Source: an uncultured Chitinophagaceae bacterium
GTDB taxonomy: Bacteria > Bacteroidota > Bacteroidia > Chitinophagales > Chitinophagaceae
Direction of reading: 5' to 3'
Assembly: GCA_937862815.1 (NCBI GenBank)
Contig: CALMED010000036.1
Span: forward strand, 85,090-149,089
DNA length: 64,000 nucleotides
The position numbers and the translations under genes are program-made. The notes under the pieces were generated by a model. The model had not been told where the DNA came from. It saw only the letters and a program-made list of their open reading frames with translations, and ran no database searches. Shown piece after piece: positions 24,626-34,094 of the stretch; the first letter of the stretch is position 1, and each line of letters opens with the position of its first letter.

Positions 24626-25738
24626 ATGGCAAAAGTAAAATCGTCGCGGAAGAAGTCCATCCTCACCAGCAAATCGCTCGACTTTCTCAAACACTACCAC
24701 AATACACATTCGCCCGTTGGTTTTGAAACCAGCGGCCAGCGTGTGTGGCTCGACTATATCAAACCTTATATAGACACCCACTTCACCGATCCGTACGGAA
24801 CAGCCGTAGGAGTTATTGCCCCGCAGCACGCATTCAAAGTGGTGATTGAGGCACATGCAGATGAAATAAGCTGGTTTGTCAATTACATTTCACCCGAAGG
24901 GCTGATTTACCTCAAGCGCAACGGTGGCGTGGATCACCAGATTGCCCCCGCCAAACGGGTATTGATTCACGGTAAAAAAGGAATAGTAAAAGCCGTATTT
25001 GGCTGGCCGGCCATTCATACCCGCCTCAGCAATCCGGATGCAAAGGAGCCGCAGCCAAAAGTGGACAACCTCTGGCTCGACTGTGGTGCCCGCAACAAGA
25101 AAGAAGTGGAAGAACTGGGCATAAAAGTAGGCTGCGTGGTTACCTACGAAGAAGGATTCGATCAATTGGCACACGATTATTACATCGCCCGTGCTTTTGA
25201 CAACCGGATTGGTGGATTTATGATTGCTGAAGTGGTCCGATTGCTGAAAGAAAACAAAAAACAACTTCCCTACGCTTTGTATGTGGTAAATGCGGTACAG
25301 GAAGAGATTGGTCTCCGTGGGGCTGAAATGATTGCCCGGCGGATCAAACCCGACGTGGCGATTGTTACAGACGTTACGCACGACACCACCACCCCCATGA
25401 TCAGTAAGATCATTGAAGGTGAAATCGCCTGTGGAAAAGGTCCGTCCCTGGCAACGGCACCAGCGATCCACAACAAACTCCTGGATTTTGTTACGGATGT
25501 GGCAGAAAAGAAAAAGATTCCGGTGCAGTGGCGTTCGCTCAGCCGCAGTACCGGTACCGATACTGATTCCTTTGCGTATGCTAATGATGGATGCCCATCA
25601 GTACTCATCAGCATCCCGCTGCGTTACATGCATACCACGGTTGAGATGCTGCATAAAAGCGACATTGAAAATACCATCCGGCTGATTTACGAGACACTCC
25701 TCGCTTTAACGCCCAAAACGAATCTCCGCTATTTATGA
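24626..25738 (+). CDS. M42-family metallo-aminopeptidase
   Basis: 370 residues, normal for the M42 glutamyl/leucyl aminopeptidase family (TET peptidases), cytoplasmic and usually dodecameric. Visible metal and catalytic residues: His-Ala-Asp in VIEAHADEISWF; Asp in ARAFDNRIGG (bridging metal); Glu-Glu in VQEEIGLRGAE; Asp in IVTDVTHDT; and His in PLRYMHTTVEM. It probably trims short peptides. The stop overlaps the start of the small membrane protein gene (ATGA), linking it to the next locus. Confidence 0.92.
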   Translation: MAKVKSSRKKSILTSKSLDFLKHYHNTHSPVGFETSGQRVWLDYIKPYIDTHFTDPYGTAVGVIAPQHAFKVVIEAHADEISWFVNYISPEGLIYLKRNGGVDHQIAPAKRVLIHGKKGIVKAVFGWPAIHTRLSNPDAKEPQPKVDNLWLDCGARNKKEVEELGIKVGCVVTYEEGFDQLAHDYYIARAFDNRIGGFMIAEVVRLLKENKKQLPYALYVVNAVQEEIGLRGAEMIARRIKPDVAIVTDVTHDTTTPMISKIIEGEIACGKGPSLATAPAIHNKLLDFVTDVAEKKKIPVQWRSLSRSTGTDTDSFAYANDGCPSVLISIPLRYMHTTVEMLHKSDIENTIRLIYETLLALTPKTNLRYL

Positions 25739-25908
25739 TACATTGGCTGTACATAGATCCAGGCAGTGGAAGTTACCTCGTACAGGTAATCATAGCAGCG
25801 GTGCTGGGCGTACTTTTTTATTTCAAGACCACGTGGAACTGGATCCGCAGTTTTTTCATCAAACGGCCCCGCAAAGCCGAAGAGGAAGAACATGAATCTA
25901 CCGATTAA
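25735..25908 (+). CDS. Small PGSGS-motif membrane protein
   Basis: 57 residues: start MIHWLYIDPGSGSYLVQ, one transmembrane helix (about 15-32), then a basic segment (WIRSFFIKRPRK) and an acidic tail (EEEEHESTD). The YIDPGSGSY opening is a recurring feature of small bacterial membrane proteins found beside sulfatase-like and methyltransferase genes; function unknown. It overlaps the peptidase stop by four bases and the next gene by 17, so all three are translationally coupled. Confidence 0.8.
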   Translation: MIHWLYIDPGSGSYLVQVIIAAVLGVLFYFKTTWNWIRSFFIKRPRKAEEEEHESTD

Positions 25909-27271
25909 AGCACACCCGGCATCCTTCCGAGACCCTTCCGGATTTATGTACCGGCACAACGGGGGGTTATTCCGTTTTGTCGCCCGTCGCTTCCAAACCC
26001 ACTTTGACCGGGCCGTTGATAGCGGTCTTTACAAAACACTAACCGAAAAGGGGCTACTTCTTCCGTTTGAGACATTGAACGAGCAGCACTTTGACCGGAC
26101 AGACTGCTACCAAACGTTGCGGCCCGTCCAGCTGGAACTGTTGTCATATCCCTGGGAATGGTGTTTTGACCAACTCAAAGATGCTGCCCTGGTAACACTT
26201 GATTGCTGTGCCGCCGCTCTGAAAAAGGGGATGATTCTGAAAGATGCCACACCACTGAATGTTCAGTTTTTTAGTGGGCGACCGGTCTTTATTGACCACT
26301 TATCCTTTGAACAATACAAAGAAGGAGAGGCATGGATAGCGTACCGGCAGTTCTGCGAATGCTTTCTCAACCCGTTGCTGCTGGCCGCATATAACGTACT
26401 GGATGTGCACGAATTGTACCGCTCGTTCCCGGAAGGCCTATCAGCCAGCCGTACGGCCCGTATGCTTCCAGCACGTGCACGGTTCAATACAGGCATTCTT
26501 CTGCATGTACATCTGAATGCGGGTATTAAAACCGGCAGCCAACCGGCCGGCAGTCCCCAACGTCAACAACTTTCGGGTAAAAATATTACACAGATTCTGG
26601 AACACCTGCGTTCCATCATCAGCAAACTGCAGTTTAAAAGAGGCCGCACTACCTGGAATAACTATTACGAGGAAACGGTACTCAGCAATGAATATCTTGA
26701 AAATAAGAAGCAACTGGTCAGCGAATTCATCGCAGAGATCCATTACCAGACTGCTCTTGACCTGGGCGCCAACGACGGGGTCTTTTCACTTCTTTGCAGT
26801 GACGAGGCTCGTGTGGTGGCTGCAGATGCCGACAGTCACTGCATTAATCGCCTGTACCAGATCTGCAAGAAGCAGCGGCTGGGGCATATTCTCCCGCTGG
26901 TACAGGAACTAACCCATCCCTCTCCCCCGGGAGGGTGGGAACTCACCGAACAGGTTTCCTTCCATGAAAGGACATTCAGTGATCTCTGCCTGGCCCTGGC
27001 GCTGGTTCACCACCTGGCCATCGGAAAAAACATAACACTGAATATGCTGGCCAGTTCCTTCCGGAACCGTTGCCGGTACCTGCTGATTGAGTTTGTACCC
27101 AAAGAAGACCCCAAAGTACAGCAGTTGCTGGCGAACCGGACCGATATTTTTGATGATTACCGGCAGGATCAGTTTGAGTCAACTTTTTGTGGACAATTTC
27201 ATCTGCTGCGGAAAAAGCCGATTCCCGGGTCTGCACGTACCCTGTATTTATTTGAACGCGCCAAGCAGTAG
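25892..27271 (+). CDS. Two-domain SAM methyltransferase (NoeA-like)
   Basis: 459 residues. The N-terminal half has a kinase-like segment around 113-135 (ILKDATPLNVQFF...PVFIDHLSFE) as found in NoeA-like nodulation proteins and relatives. The C-terminal half is a class I methyltransferase with motif I DLGANDGVFSLL near 288-299 and the acidic AADAD after beta2. The family is linked to modification of cell-surface or secreted glycans, but no reaction is proven. It overlaps the small PGSGS gene and is followed by the first sulfatase-like gene 52 bases on, so it belongs to the same locus. Confidence 0.75.
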   Translation: MNLPIKAHPASFRDPSGFMYRHNGGLFRFVARRFQTHFDRAVDSGLYKTLTEKGLLLPFETLNEQHFDRTDCYQTLRPVQLELLSYPWEWCFDQLKDAALVTLDCCAAALKKGMILKDATPLNVQFFSGRPVFIDHLSFEQYKEGEAWIAYRQFCECFLNPLLLAAYNVLDVHELYRSFPEGLSASRTARMLPARARFNTGILLHVHLNAGIKTGSQPAGSPQRQQLSGKNITQILEHLRSIISKLQFKRGRTTWNNYYEETVLSNEYLENKKQLVSEFIAEIHYQTALDLGANDGVFSLLCSDEARVVAADADSHCINRLYQICKKQRLGHILPLVQELTHPSPPGGWELTEQVSFHERTFSDLCLALALVHHLAIGKNITLNMLASSFRNRCRYLLIEFVPKEDPKVQQLLANRTDIFDDYRQDQFESTFCGQFHLLRKKPIPGSARTLYLFERAKQ

Positions 27272-27323
27272 ATTACGGCAACATAACGTTCTGTGTAAGC
27301 GACCTTAAGTATATATTCCTGAC

Positions 27324-28847
27324 ATGAAACAGGCAGATGCGATAAAAATACTCCCACATTCCTGGCCCGGTCCTCTCCACAGCCTGCTGGTCTCTGTATT
27401 TTTTATTGTACACAATGTGGTTGACTTTTCCGGACTGGTCAGTTGGTCAAGCCTTTTGCCGGATGTGTTGTTGTGGCTGCTGCTCCCGCTGGCGGTGTAC
27501 CTGCTTTCTGCACGAATTTTTCGCAACCGGCACAATGCCGGCCTTTTTACCCTGCTCACGACCGTTGCTTACTTTTTTACGGTCCCACTTTATACTGTCT
27601 TCCGGCAATTACCGTTAATCGGTTTTATTTTCAAATTGTCCGTTCTGCTTCCGGCAGCCTTTCTGTCATGTGTTGTCGCTTTCATATTGCTGAGGCGTAA
27701 AAAGAAGCCCACTTTTCCAGGGTTGCAAAGGTTTGCTGTCCTTTGCCTCTTGCTACTAATTACATACGATCTCCTCCGCACTGCATTTTTCCCCTCAAAA
27801 CAATCAACAGGCCCAGGGCAGCCTACTTTAGCGTTTAGCCAGAATAAACTTCCGGCGGCTGCTGAAATCCCTGATATATATTATTTCCTGTTTGACATGC
27901 ATCCATCTACCGATGCTGTGCGGGAAGTACTTGGCTACGACAACAGCGCGCTGGACAGCAGCCTGCAACGTCTCGGCTTTGAAGTTGTACGCAACAGTAC
28001 AAGTGCAAGTAACTACACGCTACCCTCTATGGCAGCCGTATTCCAGGCATCCTATCCGGCAACAGCATCCAGGGAGCAGGTAAGCTTCCGGGAAATGTAT
28101 ACAGCCAGGCAAAAAATTATTGAAAACCCATTTATACCATTTTTTCGCAACCAGGGTTACAAGATTATTAATAGCAGCCCCTTCCCCCTGTTTAAAGGTG
28201 ATACAAGTCACCTCCGGCACCTGGGATGGGGAGATCCGGAGGAAATGATCAGGAATCAAACCTTTGTTCCTCGGTTACTTTCGAGTTATAACTGGCTGTT
28301 GGCGACTTACCTTCCTCAGCTTTTCCCATTCCGGGAAAAGAAACTTTTCCGGGATGATCTGAAAACAATTGACCGGGCATTTGAAAAAACAGGGGAGGCG
28401 ATCCGGAGAAGTGATACGATAAAACCTGCTTTGGTCTATACCCACCTGCTCATACCACACGAAGGGTTTAAATTCGACAGCCTTGGCAACCGCTTACAAT
28501 GGAAGAAAGACATGATGAAGGGAGAAGACTACAATCCACAATTCATCAGCCAACTGGTTTACTGCCGAAAAAAAATTCTGGAACTGGCAACCACAATCCT
28601 GAATTCGGGTAAGCGTCACTCTGTCATCATCTTCCAGGGCGATCATGGCATACGTGAACCGGAAGGATTGGGACGGGAAGACCTCGTATTTGAGGTTTTA
28701 AATGCGATGTATCTTCCGGGGCAGCAACCAGCAACTATCTCATCCGGCTTTTACACACCCAACACATTTCGCGTGATTGCCAATTTATACTTCGGGCAAA
28801 CTTTTCCACTTCTGGAGAAGCAACACAGTCGCCTTGAATTGAAATAA
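27324..28847 (+). CDS. Membrane-anchored sulfatase/phosphotransferase-like protein 1
   Basis: 507 residues. The first 155 hold about five transmembrane segments; the rest is an extracytoplasmic alkaline-phosphatase-superfamily domain. Visible features: PDIYYFLFD with the metal-ligand Asp191; the NY-T-S cluster (SNYTLPSMAAV) containing the probable Thr nucleophile; HLLIPHEGF; and the second metal site GDHG. No Cys/Ser-x-Pro-x-Arg sulfatase motif, so hydrolysis of sulfate is less likely than phospho-group transfer, as in LTA synthase and phosphoethanolamine transferases (inference). It is the most divergent of three paralogues and converges on the GT-C-like gene. Confidence 0.8.
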   Translation: MKQADAIKILPHSWPGPLHSLLVSVFFIVHNVVDFSGLVSWSSLLPDVLLWLLLPLAVYLLSARIFRNRHNAGLFTLLTTVAYFFTVPLYTVFRQLPLIGFIFKLSVLLPAAFLSCVVAFILLRRKKKPTFPGLQRFAVLCLLLLITYDLLRTAFFPSKQSTGPGQPTLAFSQNKLPAAAEIPDIYYFLFDMHPSTDAVREVLGYDNSALDSSLQRLGFEVVRNSTSASNYTLPSMAAVFQASYPATASREQVSFREMYTARQKIIENPFIPFFRNQGYKIINSSPFPLFKGDTSHLRHLGWGDPEEMIRNQTFVPRLLSSYNWLLATYLPQLFPFREKKLFRDDLKTIDRAFEKTGEAIRRSDTIKPALVYTHLLIPHEGFKFDSLGNRLQWKKDMMKGEDYNPQFISQLVYCRKKILELATTILNSGKRHSVIIFQGDHGIREPEGLGREDLVFEVLNAMYLPGQQPATISSGFYTPNTFRVIANLYFGQTFPLLEKQHSRLELK

Positions 28848-28849
28848 GC

Positions 28850-30418
28850 TTATTTCCTTTCTGCTGTGTCGCACACAAAAATGCGGTAATAGCCGTTGTT
28901 AAATACTTCATGGAAGTTGTTTTCTCTCAACCATAGTGTCCGGGAAGTTTCCAACAAATCCTTTTCCACAGCATACACGAGGTAATGGGGAGGAGCAGCA
29001 TAATTAACCCCGGAAAATAAAGATTCGCTGTTCCGCAACAGGAATGTTTCATGGGAGTAATGTCCCATAATGATGTAAGAAGTGGGATACCAGGCTAGAA
29101 GAATGGGTTGATCCTTTTTCCTGACATAGTTTTCAATAGCAGTGTGTGCCGCTTTCCGGTCCTGCACTGCCCAATCGAGTTGATAAAGAGGGGCCGGCAA
29201 ATGCCGCAGGTTGGATAGAAACCGGGCAAAAAGCAGCAGGTTGAAGCAGAGTAAGCCCGCCACGAGAAATCGCACCCAGGCTGATCTTTCGAGTTGTTGC
29301 GCCAGCAGAAGCAAGACAAGCAGCAGTACATACATGGTGGCAGCAGAATACCGCGCCTCGCCAATGTAGGTAAAACGGGTAAACGGCGGTTCCTGCGGAG
29401 CATAGCGGAGCGACAGTACGGCCAGGAAAAAGAGAGTAACACCAATGAATACAGCAGAAAATAAAATGAATGACCGGGCATGAAAACTTTCAGAAAAAAA
29501 ATGAGGTCTCCTAACCATGGCCGCGCCGCAGAAGAACAGTAGCCCGAGGAGTAGCATATGAAGAGCCCGGGCGGTAGCAGTTAATTGTTCCGTAAAAAAG
29601 GGAAACTTATAGAGTAGATAATCAAGGCGAATAACTGTTTTAAGAAGGAAAGGATCCAGGCGCAGTAAATTGGCTGGATAAAATCCCACCGGCCTTGCGG
29701 GTAACAATTGAGTCTGGCTGCCATATAGAGCAGTTCCGCCGGCGAGTAGAAGCAGAAAAAATCCTGTGGTAATAAAAATGAGGGTTGTTGCCGGCCGGAG
29801 CAACGGCTTAGAACGCCAGGTAACCATCATCAGCCATGCGGGGAAGAGCATAACCACCGGATAATACTGGTAGCGGAAGCAAGCAGGCAATATAAATAAC
29901 AAGGTAACTCCTGCAGCGGCCGTAAGCGGGAAGCGATCGTGGCTGAGCAGATACAGGCAGCAAAGCAAGGCCGCCGCGATGGCTGAAAGCCCCAACCAAT
30001 CTGAGACCCCGAATTCATGAAAAAAGAGATGATTGCTCATCAGCAGCAACCAAGCCAGTGCCTGCCAGGCTGCACGTACCTCCAGAACCCGCAATGTGGT
30101 CCTTACCAACAGAAAAAATGAAACAACCGCGGCAACTGTGAGCAGTACCGAGACCAACACCCAATCTCTTAATAGAAAAAGAAACAGAGCCTGGAATAAG
30201 GTGAGTGCCGGGGGCCAGTCTTTAAGGGGTTGCTGGACAACCGAAGAGGGATCAGCTGCCGTTACAACCGACAAAGTAATTCCCTTGCCATCCAGGAAAT
30301 TCTGGGCTGCAAACTGCTGCACAAACGTATCGTTCCCGTACACCTGGAAATAGAGGGCGTACCAGAGACGGAAAACAACCGCTCCCCAAAAAAACAATGG
30401 ACTCAAGCGCTGCAACAT
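28850..30418 (-). CDS. GT-C-like multi-spanning membrane protein
   Basis: 522 residues with about ten to twelve transmembrane segments and a soluble C-terminal tail of about 110 residues. The first extracellular loop holds polar and Asp-containing sequence (YGNDTFVQQF...LKDWPPALTLF), which resembles the loop of ArnT/PMT/GT39-type lipid-linked sugar transferases, so a glycosyltransferase role is likely but unproven. It lies between two sulfatase-like genes, converging with one (two bases apart) and diverging from the other (89 bases apart). Confidence 0.65.
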   Translation of the reverse strand: MLQRLSPLFFWGAVVFRLWYALYFQVYGNDTFVQQFAAQNFLDGKGITLSVVTAADPSSVVQQPLKDWPPALTLFQALFLFLLRDWVLVSVLLTVAAVVSFFLLVRTTLRVLEVRAAWQALAWLLLMSNHLFFHEFGVSDWLGLSAIAAALLCCLYLLSHDRFPLTAAAGVTLLFILPACFRYQYYPVVMLFPAWLMMVTWRSKPLLRPATTLIFITTGFFLLLLAGGTALYGSQTQLLPARPVGFYPANLLRLDPFLLKTVIRLDYLLYKFPFFTEQLTATARALHMLLLGLLFFCGAAMVRRPHFFSESFHARSFILFSAVFIGVTLFFLAVLSLRYAPQEPPFTRFTYIGEARYSAATMYVLLLVLLLLAQQLERSAWVRFLVAGLLCFNLLLFARFLSNLRHLPAPLYQLDWAVQDRKAAHTAIENYVRKKDQPILLAWYPTSYIIMGHYSHETFLLRNSESLFSGVNYAAPPHYLVYAVEKDLLETSRTLWLRENNFHEVFNNGYYRIFVCDTAERK

Positions 30419-30483
30419 GCTTCAAAAATAATCCTTCATGGATATATTACCGGGAGTTTCCGCCACTGGCGCCGTGTTTAAGC

Positions 30484-30491
30484 TACTTTTG
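30484..30491 (+). promoter_or_regulatory. -7 promoter element (TACTTTTG)
   Basis: Exact TAnnTTTG match 16 bases before the second sulfatase-like gene, in the short divergent region. Confidence 0.6.
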
Positions 30492-30507
30492 TACCATTAT
30501 CCCAGCT

Positions 30508-32031
30508 ATGAACCCAGCCCGCCCCCCTATATCTGCCTTTCTGCTCCATTGGCCTGCGTTGCTGCCCGCAGTACTCTTTCCATTGTTTTACCTCCTGAAC
30601 CTGCAGCAACATTTTCACGGGATTCTGCAGACAGCTGCGCTTGTGAAACAGTATGGCATCTGGCTCTGTGTTTTGCTGGGATTGCAATTGTTCATTTTCT
30701 GGCTCTTGAAGAAACCGTATGCCGCAGCCCTATTGACAATTTTTGTAACACAGGTTTATTTTTATGCGTACCCGATAGCCGTTTTCTTTAAAAAAAAGAC
30801 AGCCTTTGTTGCATTGCAATCTTTCAGCCTGCTGGTACCGCTCTGGCTGCTTTTAACCCTGTTCCTTTATTTCTTCTTCAGAAAAGTAAAAAAAGATGTT
30901 CCCACAGCAGGTCGCTGGTTGCTGACCACGCTACTGGTACTGTCTGCTTATGAAGGCCTTCGCCTGGTTTTACTATTTTATGGTAATCATGAAAGAATAT
31001 TCGACCGGGATTACCGACCGGCTAACCCGCTGCAGGGCAGCATAACCACCACTATTGGAAAACAGCCTGATATTTTCTTTTTGGTGTACGATGGTTTTAC
31101 CAGCAGCAAGGTCTTACGGGAAGAATTTGGCTATGATAACCACCCTCTGGATTCATTCCTCGAAGCAAATTCGTTTCGCGTGGTAAAAAATGGACGAAGC
31201 AATTATTTCGACACCCCTGTATCTTTAGCCTCCACCCTGAACATGGGTTACCTGCCCCAAGTTACTCCCACGACCGGTCATGAAGAGCTTATCCTGCTAT
31301 CGGGATTAAAAAACATTCACAACAACCACTTATTCCGATTCCTGGAGAAGCGAGGATATCGCATCATTAACCTGAGCATCTTCCCCTATAATAACCTGGC
31401 ATCACCCCTGCAGCAGCGCTACATGGGTAGCCGCGACCGGGATATACTGGTCATGCGAACGCTGGAGAATACTTCTGTTTGGCCCTTGTTAAATCGGATT
31501 TTTACGAGGGAGAAAAGGATAAATTATGACCTTACCGCACAGCAATTACTGGAAGACCTTGATCTTATTGACCGGGCAACGATACCAGGGCAAATAATAC
31601 CGGGAACACAGCCCCGCTTCTTTTTTATACACACCCTGCTGCCCCACCCTCCTTATGTATTTGAGCGTAACGGAAATGTACGTAACACAATTATATATGA
31701 CCGAAGCAACCGGCAAGCTTACCTCGAGCAGCTCATCTACACCAGTGAGCGTATACGGCAGCAGGTACGGCAGATAAGGGAGCAGAACCCGCAGGCCATC
31801 ATCATCCTGCAGGGCGATCATGGTTTCCGGCATTTCCCCGGCCCTGAAAACAAACGCCTTGCATTTGGGATGCTGCATGCTGTAAGCATTCCACAGCGCG
31901 AATACGGTGTACCCCATGATTCTGTAAGCGCTGTTAATACTTTCCGGATAATACTGAATACCTGCTTTGATCAGCAACTCCCCCTGTTGCCCGACACTAC
32001 CATCTACCCCCTGCAGCAAATTACATGGTAA
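30508..32031 (+). CDS. Membrane-anchored sulfatase/phosphotransferase-like protein 2
   Basis: 507 residues from the ATG at 30508, chosen because the promoter element ends at 30491 and the in-frame start at 30397 would overlap the divergent gene. About five transmembrane segments (residues 15-160), then the catalytic domain: PDIFFLVYD (Asp195), SNYFDTPVSLASTLNMGYL with a conserved Thr, HTLLPHPPYVFERNGN and LQGDHGFR. Clear paralogue of the genes at 27324 and 32078; the domain pattern fits extracytoplasmic phospho- or sulfo-group chemistry on a glycan or lipid. The third paralogue starts 46 bases downstream. Confidence 0.82.
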   Translation: MNPARPPISAFLLHWPALLPAVLFPLFYLLNLQQHFHGILQTAALVKQYGIWLCVLLGLQLFIFWLLKKPYAAALLTIFVTQVYFYAYPIAVFFKKKTAFVALQSFSLLVPLWLLLTLFLYFFFRKVKKDVPTAGRWLLTTLLVLSAYEGLRLVLLFYGNHERIFDRDYRPANPLQGSITTTIGKQPDIFFLVYDGFTSSKVLREEFGYDNHPLDSFLEANSFRVVKNGRSNYFDTPVSLASTLNMGYLPQVTPTTGHEELILLSGLKNIHNNHLFRFLEKRGYRIINLSIFPYNNLASPLQQRYMGSRDRDILVMRTLENTSVWPLLNRIFTREKRINYDLTAQQLLEDLDLIDRATIPGQIIPGTQPRFFFIHTLLPHPPYVFERNGNVRNTIIYDRSNRQAYLEQLIYTSERIRQQVRQIREQNPQAIIILQGDHGFRHFPGPENKRLAFGMLHAVSIPQREYGVPHDSVSAVNTFRIILNTCFDQQLPLLPDTTIYPLQQITW

Positions 32032-32077
32032 CTACCATGGCTTCATTTCCTGTATCTTTAAGCCTGAATTAAACCGA

Positions 32078-33682
32078 ATGGTGCAACGCATCCGCCGTTT
32101 ACTGGAAACCAGGGCAATGTTTCTCTGCCTCGCACCACTTTTTTTTATTTACAGTGGTTATAATGAACTGTTCGGCTTTCTGCCGGTAACCTTTGTACTG
32201 TGGCAGTACCTGGTTGTTCAGGGGTTTGCACTGCTGCTCTATATATTCATCCGTCGTTTTGTACAGGCTCCGAAACCGGCAGCTATATGCACGCTGTTAC
32301 TCGTGGCACCTTTGCTGATGTTTGGATTCCTGCACGACTTGTTAAAAAGCAGCGGGGTTCCCCGGTTTTTCGGTAGCTATACTTTTATATTGCCAATTTT
32401 GGGTATACTGTTCATCGCCAGCATCTATTGGTTCCGTCACTATAACTCAGTGGGTTGGAGGGATCATTATTTTTATTTCAACCTGCTGTTGCTGGCACTG
32501 ATGATTTCAGAAATACCTAATAGTATACGCAGATACCAATTGGATCAATCCGTACATAACCTGATTGATTTCCGGTTCACTACCCAGCAGGAATACCAAC
32601 AGAAGAAGCGCGATCCCGCTGGAAACAGACCGGATATATTCTTTCTGGTGTTTGATGCCATGGCATCTTCGGAAAGTCTGCTGGAAACGATGGGGCGGGA
32701 TAACCGGCAACTGGACACCTTCCTGCATAGGCAGGGATTCCGGGTGATCCCGCACAGTGCAGCCAACTATAACTGGACCATTCATTCCATCAGTACCACC
32801 CTGAACATGCAATACCTGCCCGACTACATTGTGCCTGTAATGAATGATTTGAAAGTATATTTCTGGGGGTCCGCTTCCTTTCTCGACAACTCACTAATAA
32901 AGATTCTGCAACAGGAAGGCTACCGTACGCATCAGTTTCAACCCATATCTTTCAACAATCCCGATTGGCCCCATCCTACTTTTTTTGGCGACCTGAAAAG
33001 CCAGCACTTTTATTTTAAAACACTCCCTGGCAGGGTGTATAGGGACATCTTCTGGAATTATACACGTGTAAACAACCGGTGGGTAAAGCAGCTACAGGCA
33101 CACCTCATCAACCGGAGGTACAATGCCCGTAAAACAGAATTAGAACGGACCCTTCAAAAGATAAAGCAAAGTTGCATCGATACGACTCAGCCCAAGTTTG
33201 TTTACGGACATTTCATGCTGCCCCACGATCCGTATTCATTTGACGCAGAAGGAAACATTAAAACCGTTACACCGCAAAGCCTGCCCAAGGAATCGAAAAC
33301 AGAAGAACCGGAACTCTATTTTGAGCAGGTAACCTATGCCAACCGGATTATTGAGGAGCTTGTGAAGTACATACAGGCAAAAAACAAAACCGAAACTGTG
33401 ATAATCGTTGCAGGCGACCATGGCTATAAATACTACGAGAAAGAGCAGTCGCACTACAATTTCCGTAACCTGAGTGCCATTTATTTCCCGGACGGAGATT
33501 ATGCCACACTGTATGATTCCCTGACGCCGGTCAACACCTTCCGATTAGTACTGAATAAGTATTTAGGCGCAAACCTGCCGCTGCTGACGGACAGCAGCAT
33601 TTATGTTTCTGAAAAAAGAGAAGCTATTCACCCGTCAAAAAAGATACGGCCAGCTGGTACCCCTTCAGCCCCAGCCCGCTGA
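32078..33682 (+). CDS. Membrane-anchored sulfatase/phosphotransferase-like protein 3
   Basis: 534 residues from the ATG at 32078 (a -7-like TATCTTTA at 32053-32060 precedes it). About five transmembrane segments up to residue 148, then PDIFFLVFD (Asp193), the ANYNWTIHSISTTLNMQYL cluster with the conserved Thr, HFMLPHDPYSFDAEGN and VAGDHGYK. It is closest to paralogue 2. The last 19 codons (basic, Pro/Ala-rich) lie over the 3' end of the convergent aroQ, an antisense overlap of 59 bases, so that tail may be a recent read-through extension. Confidence 0.82.
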   Translation: MVQRIRRLLETRAMFLCLAPLFFIYSGYNELFGFLPVTFVLWQYLVVQGFALLLYIFIRRFVQAPKPAAICTLLLVAPLLMFGFLHDLLKSSGVPRFFGSYTFILPILGILFIASIYWFRHYNSVGWRDHYFYFNLLLLALMISEIPNSIRRYQLDQSVHNLIDFRFTTQQEYQQKKRDPAGNRPDIFFLVFDAMASSESLLETMGRDNRQLDTFLHRQGFRVIPHSAANYNWTIHSISTTLNMQYLPDYIVPVMNDLKVYFWGSASFLDNSLIKILQQEGYRTHQFQPISFNNPDWPHPTFFGDLKSQHFYFKTLPGRVYRDIFWNYTRVNNRWVKQLQAHLINRRYNARKTELERTLQKIKQSCIDTTQPKFVYGHFMLPHDPYSFDAEGNIKTVTPQSLPKESKTEEPELYFEQVTYANRIIEELVKYIQAKNKTETVIIVAGDHGYKYYEKEQSHYNFRNLSAIYFPDGDYATLYDSLTPVNTFRLVLNKYLGANLPLLTDSSIYVSEKREAIHPSKKIRPAGTPSAPAR

Positions 33683-34043
33683 TGGTACCCCGGCAGTGAG
33701 ACGATACATGTGATATTTTACGAAATTCTTCACGTGCATGCACGTTCGAAATATGAACTTCCACTACAGGTGATTGAATGGCGGCAATGGCATCGCCGAT
33801 AGCCACAGAGGTATGGGTATATCCCCCGGGGTTAAAAACGATGCCATCGTAATCAAATCCCACCCGTTGCAATTCGTTGATCAAGTCGCCTTCCACATTG
33901 CTCTGGAAATAGCTGAACTCCACGGTAGGGAACTGTTTGTGCAGATCGGTAAAAAACTGTTCAAAGGACTGGTGTCCATACATAGCAGGTTCCCTGATAC
34001 CCAGGAGATTCAGATTGGGACCGTTGATGATGGCAATTTTCAT
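33624..34043 (-). CDS. aroQ: Type II 3-dehydroquinate dehydratase
   Basis: 139 residues, the standard length. It catalyses 3-dehydroquinate to 3-dehydroshikimate in the shikimate pathway; a dodecameric cytoplasmic enzyme. Landmarks: NGPNLNLLGIREPAMYG (with the active-site Tyr), FNPGGYTHTSVAI, EVHISNVHAREEFR and HCRGTISGLGLKGY. The 3' end overlaps the end of the convergent sulfatase-like gene. It lies downstream of carA. Confidence 0.96.
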   Translation of the reverse strand: MKIAIINGPNLNLLGIREPAMYGHQSFEQFFTDLHKQFPTVEFSYFQSNVEGDLINELQRVGFDYDGIVFNPGGYTHTSVAIGDAIAAIQSPVVEVHISNVHAREEFRKISHVSSHCRGTISGLGLKGYQLAVSFLTGE

Positions 34044-34094
34044 GAGACCGAATATAGGCCAAAAAAACGATGCCGCTGTAGAGCGGCTCCGGAC

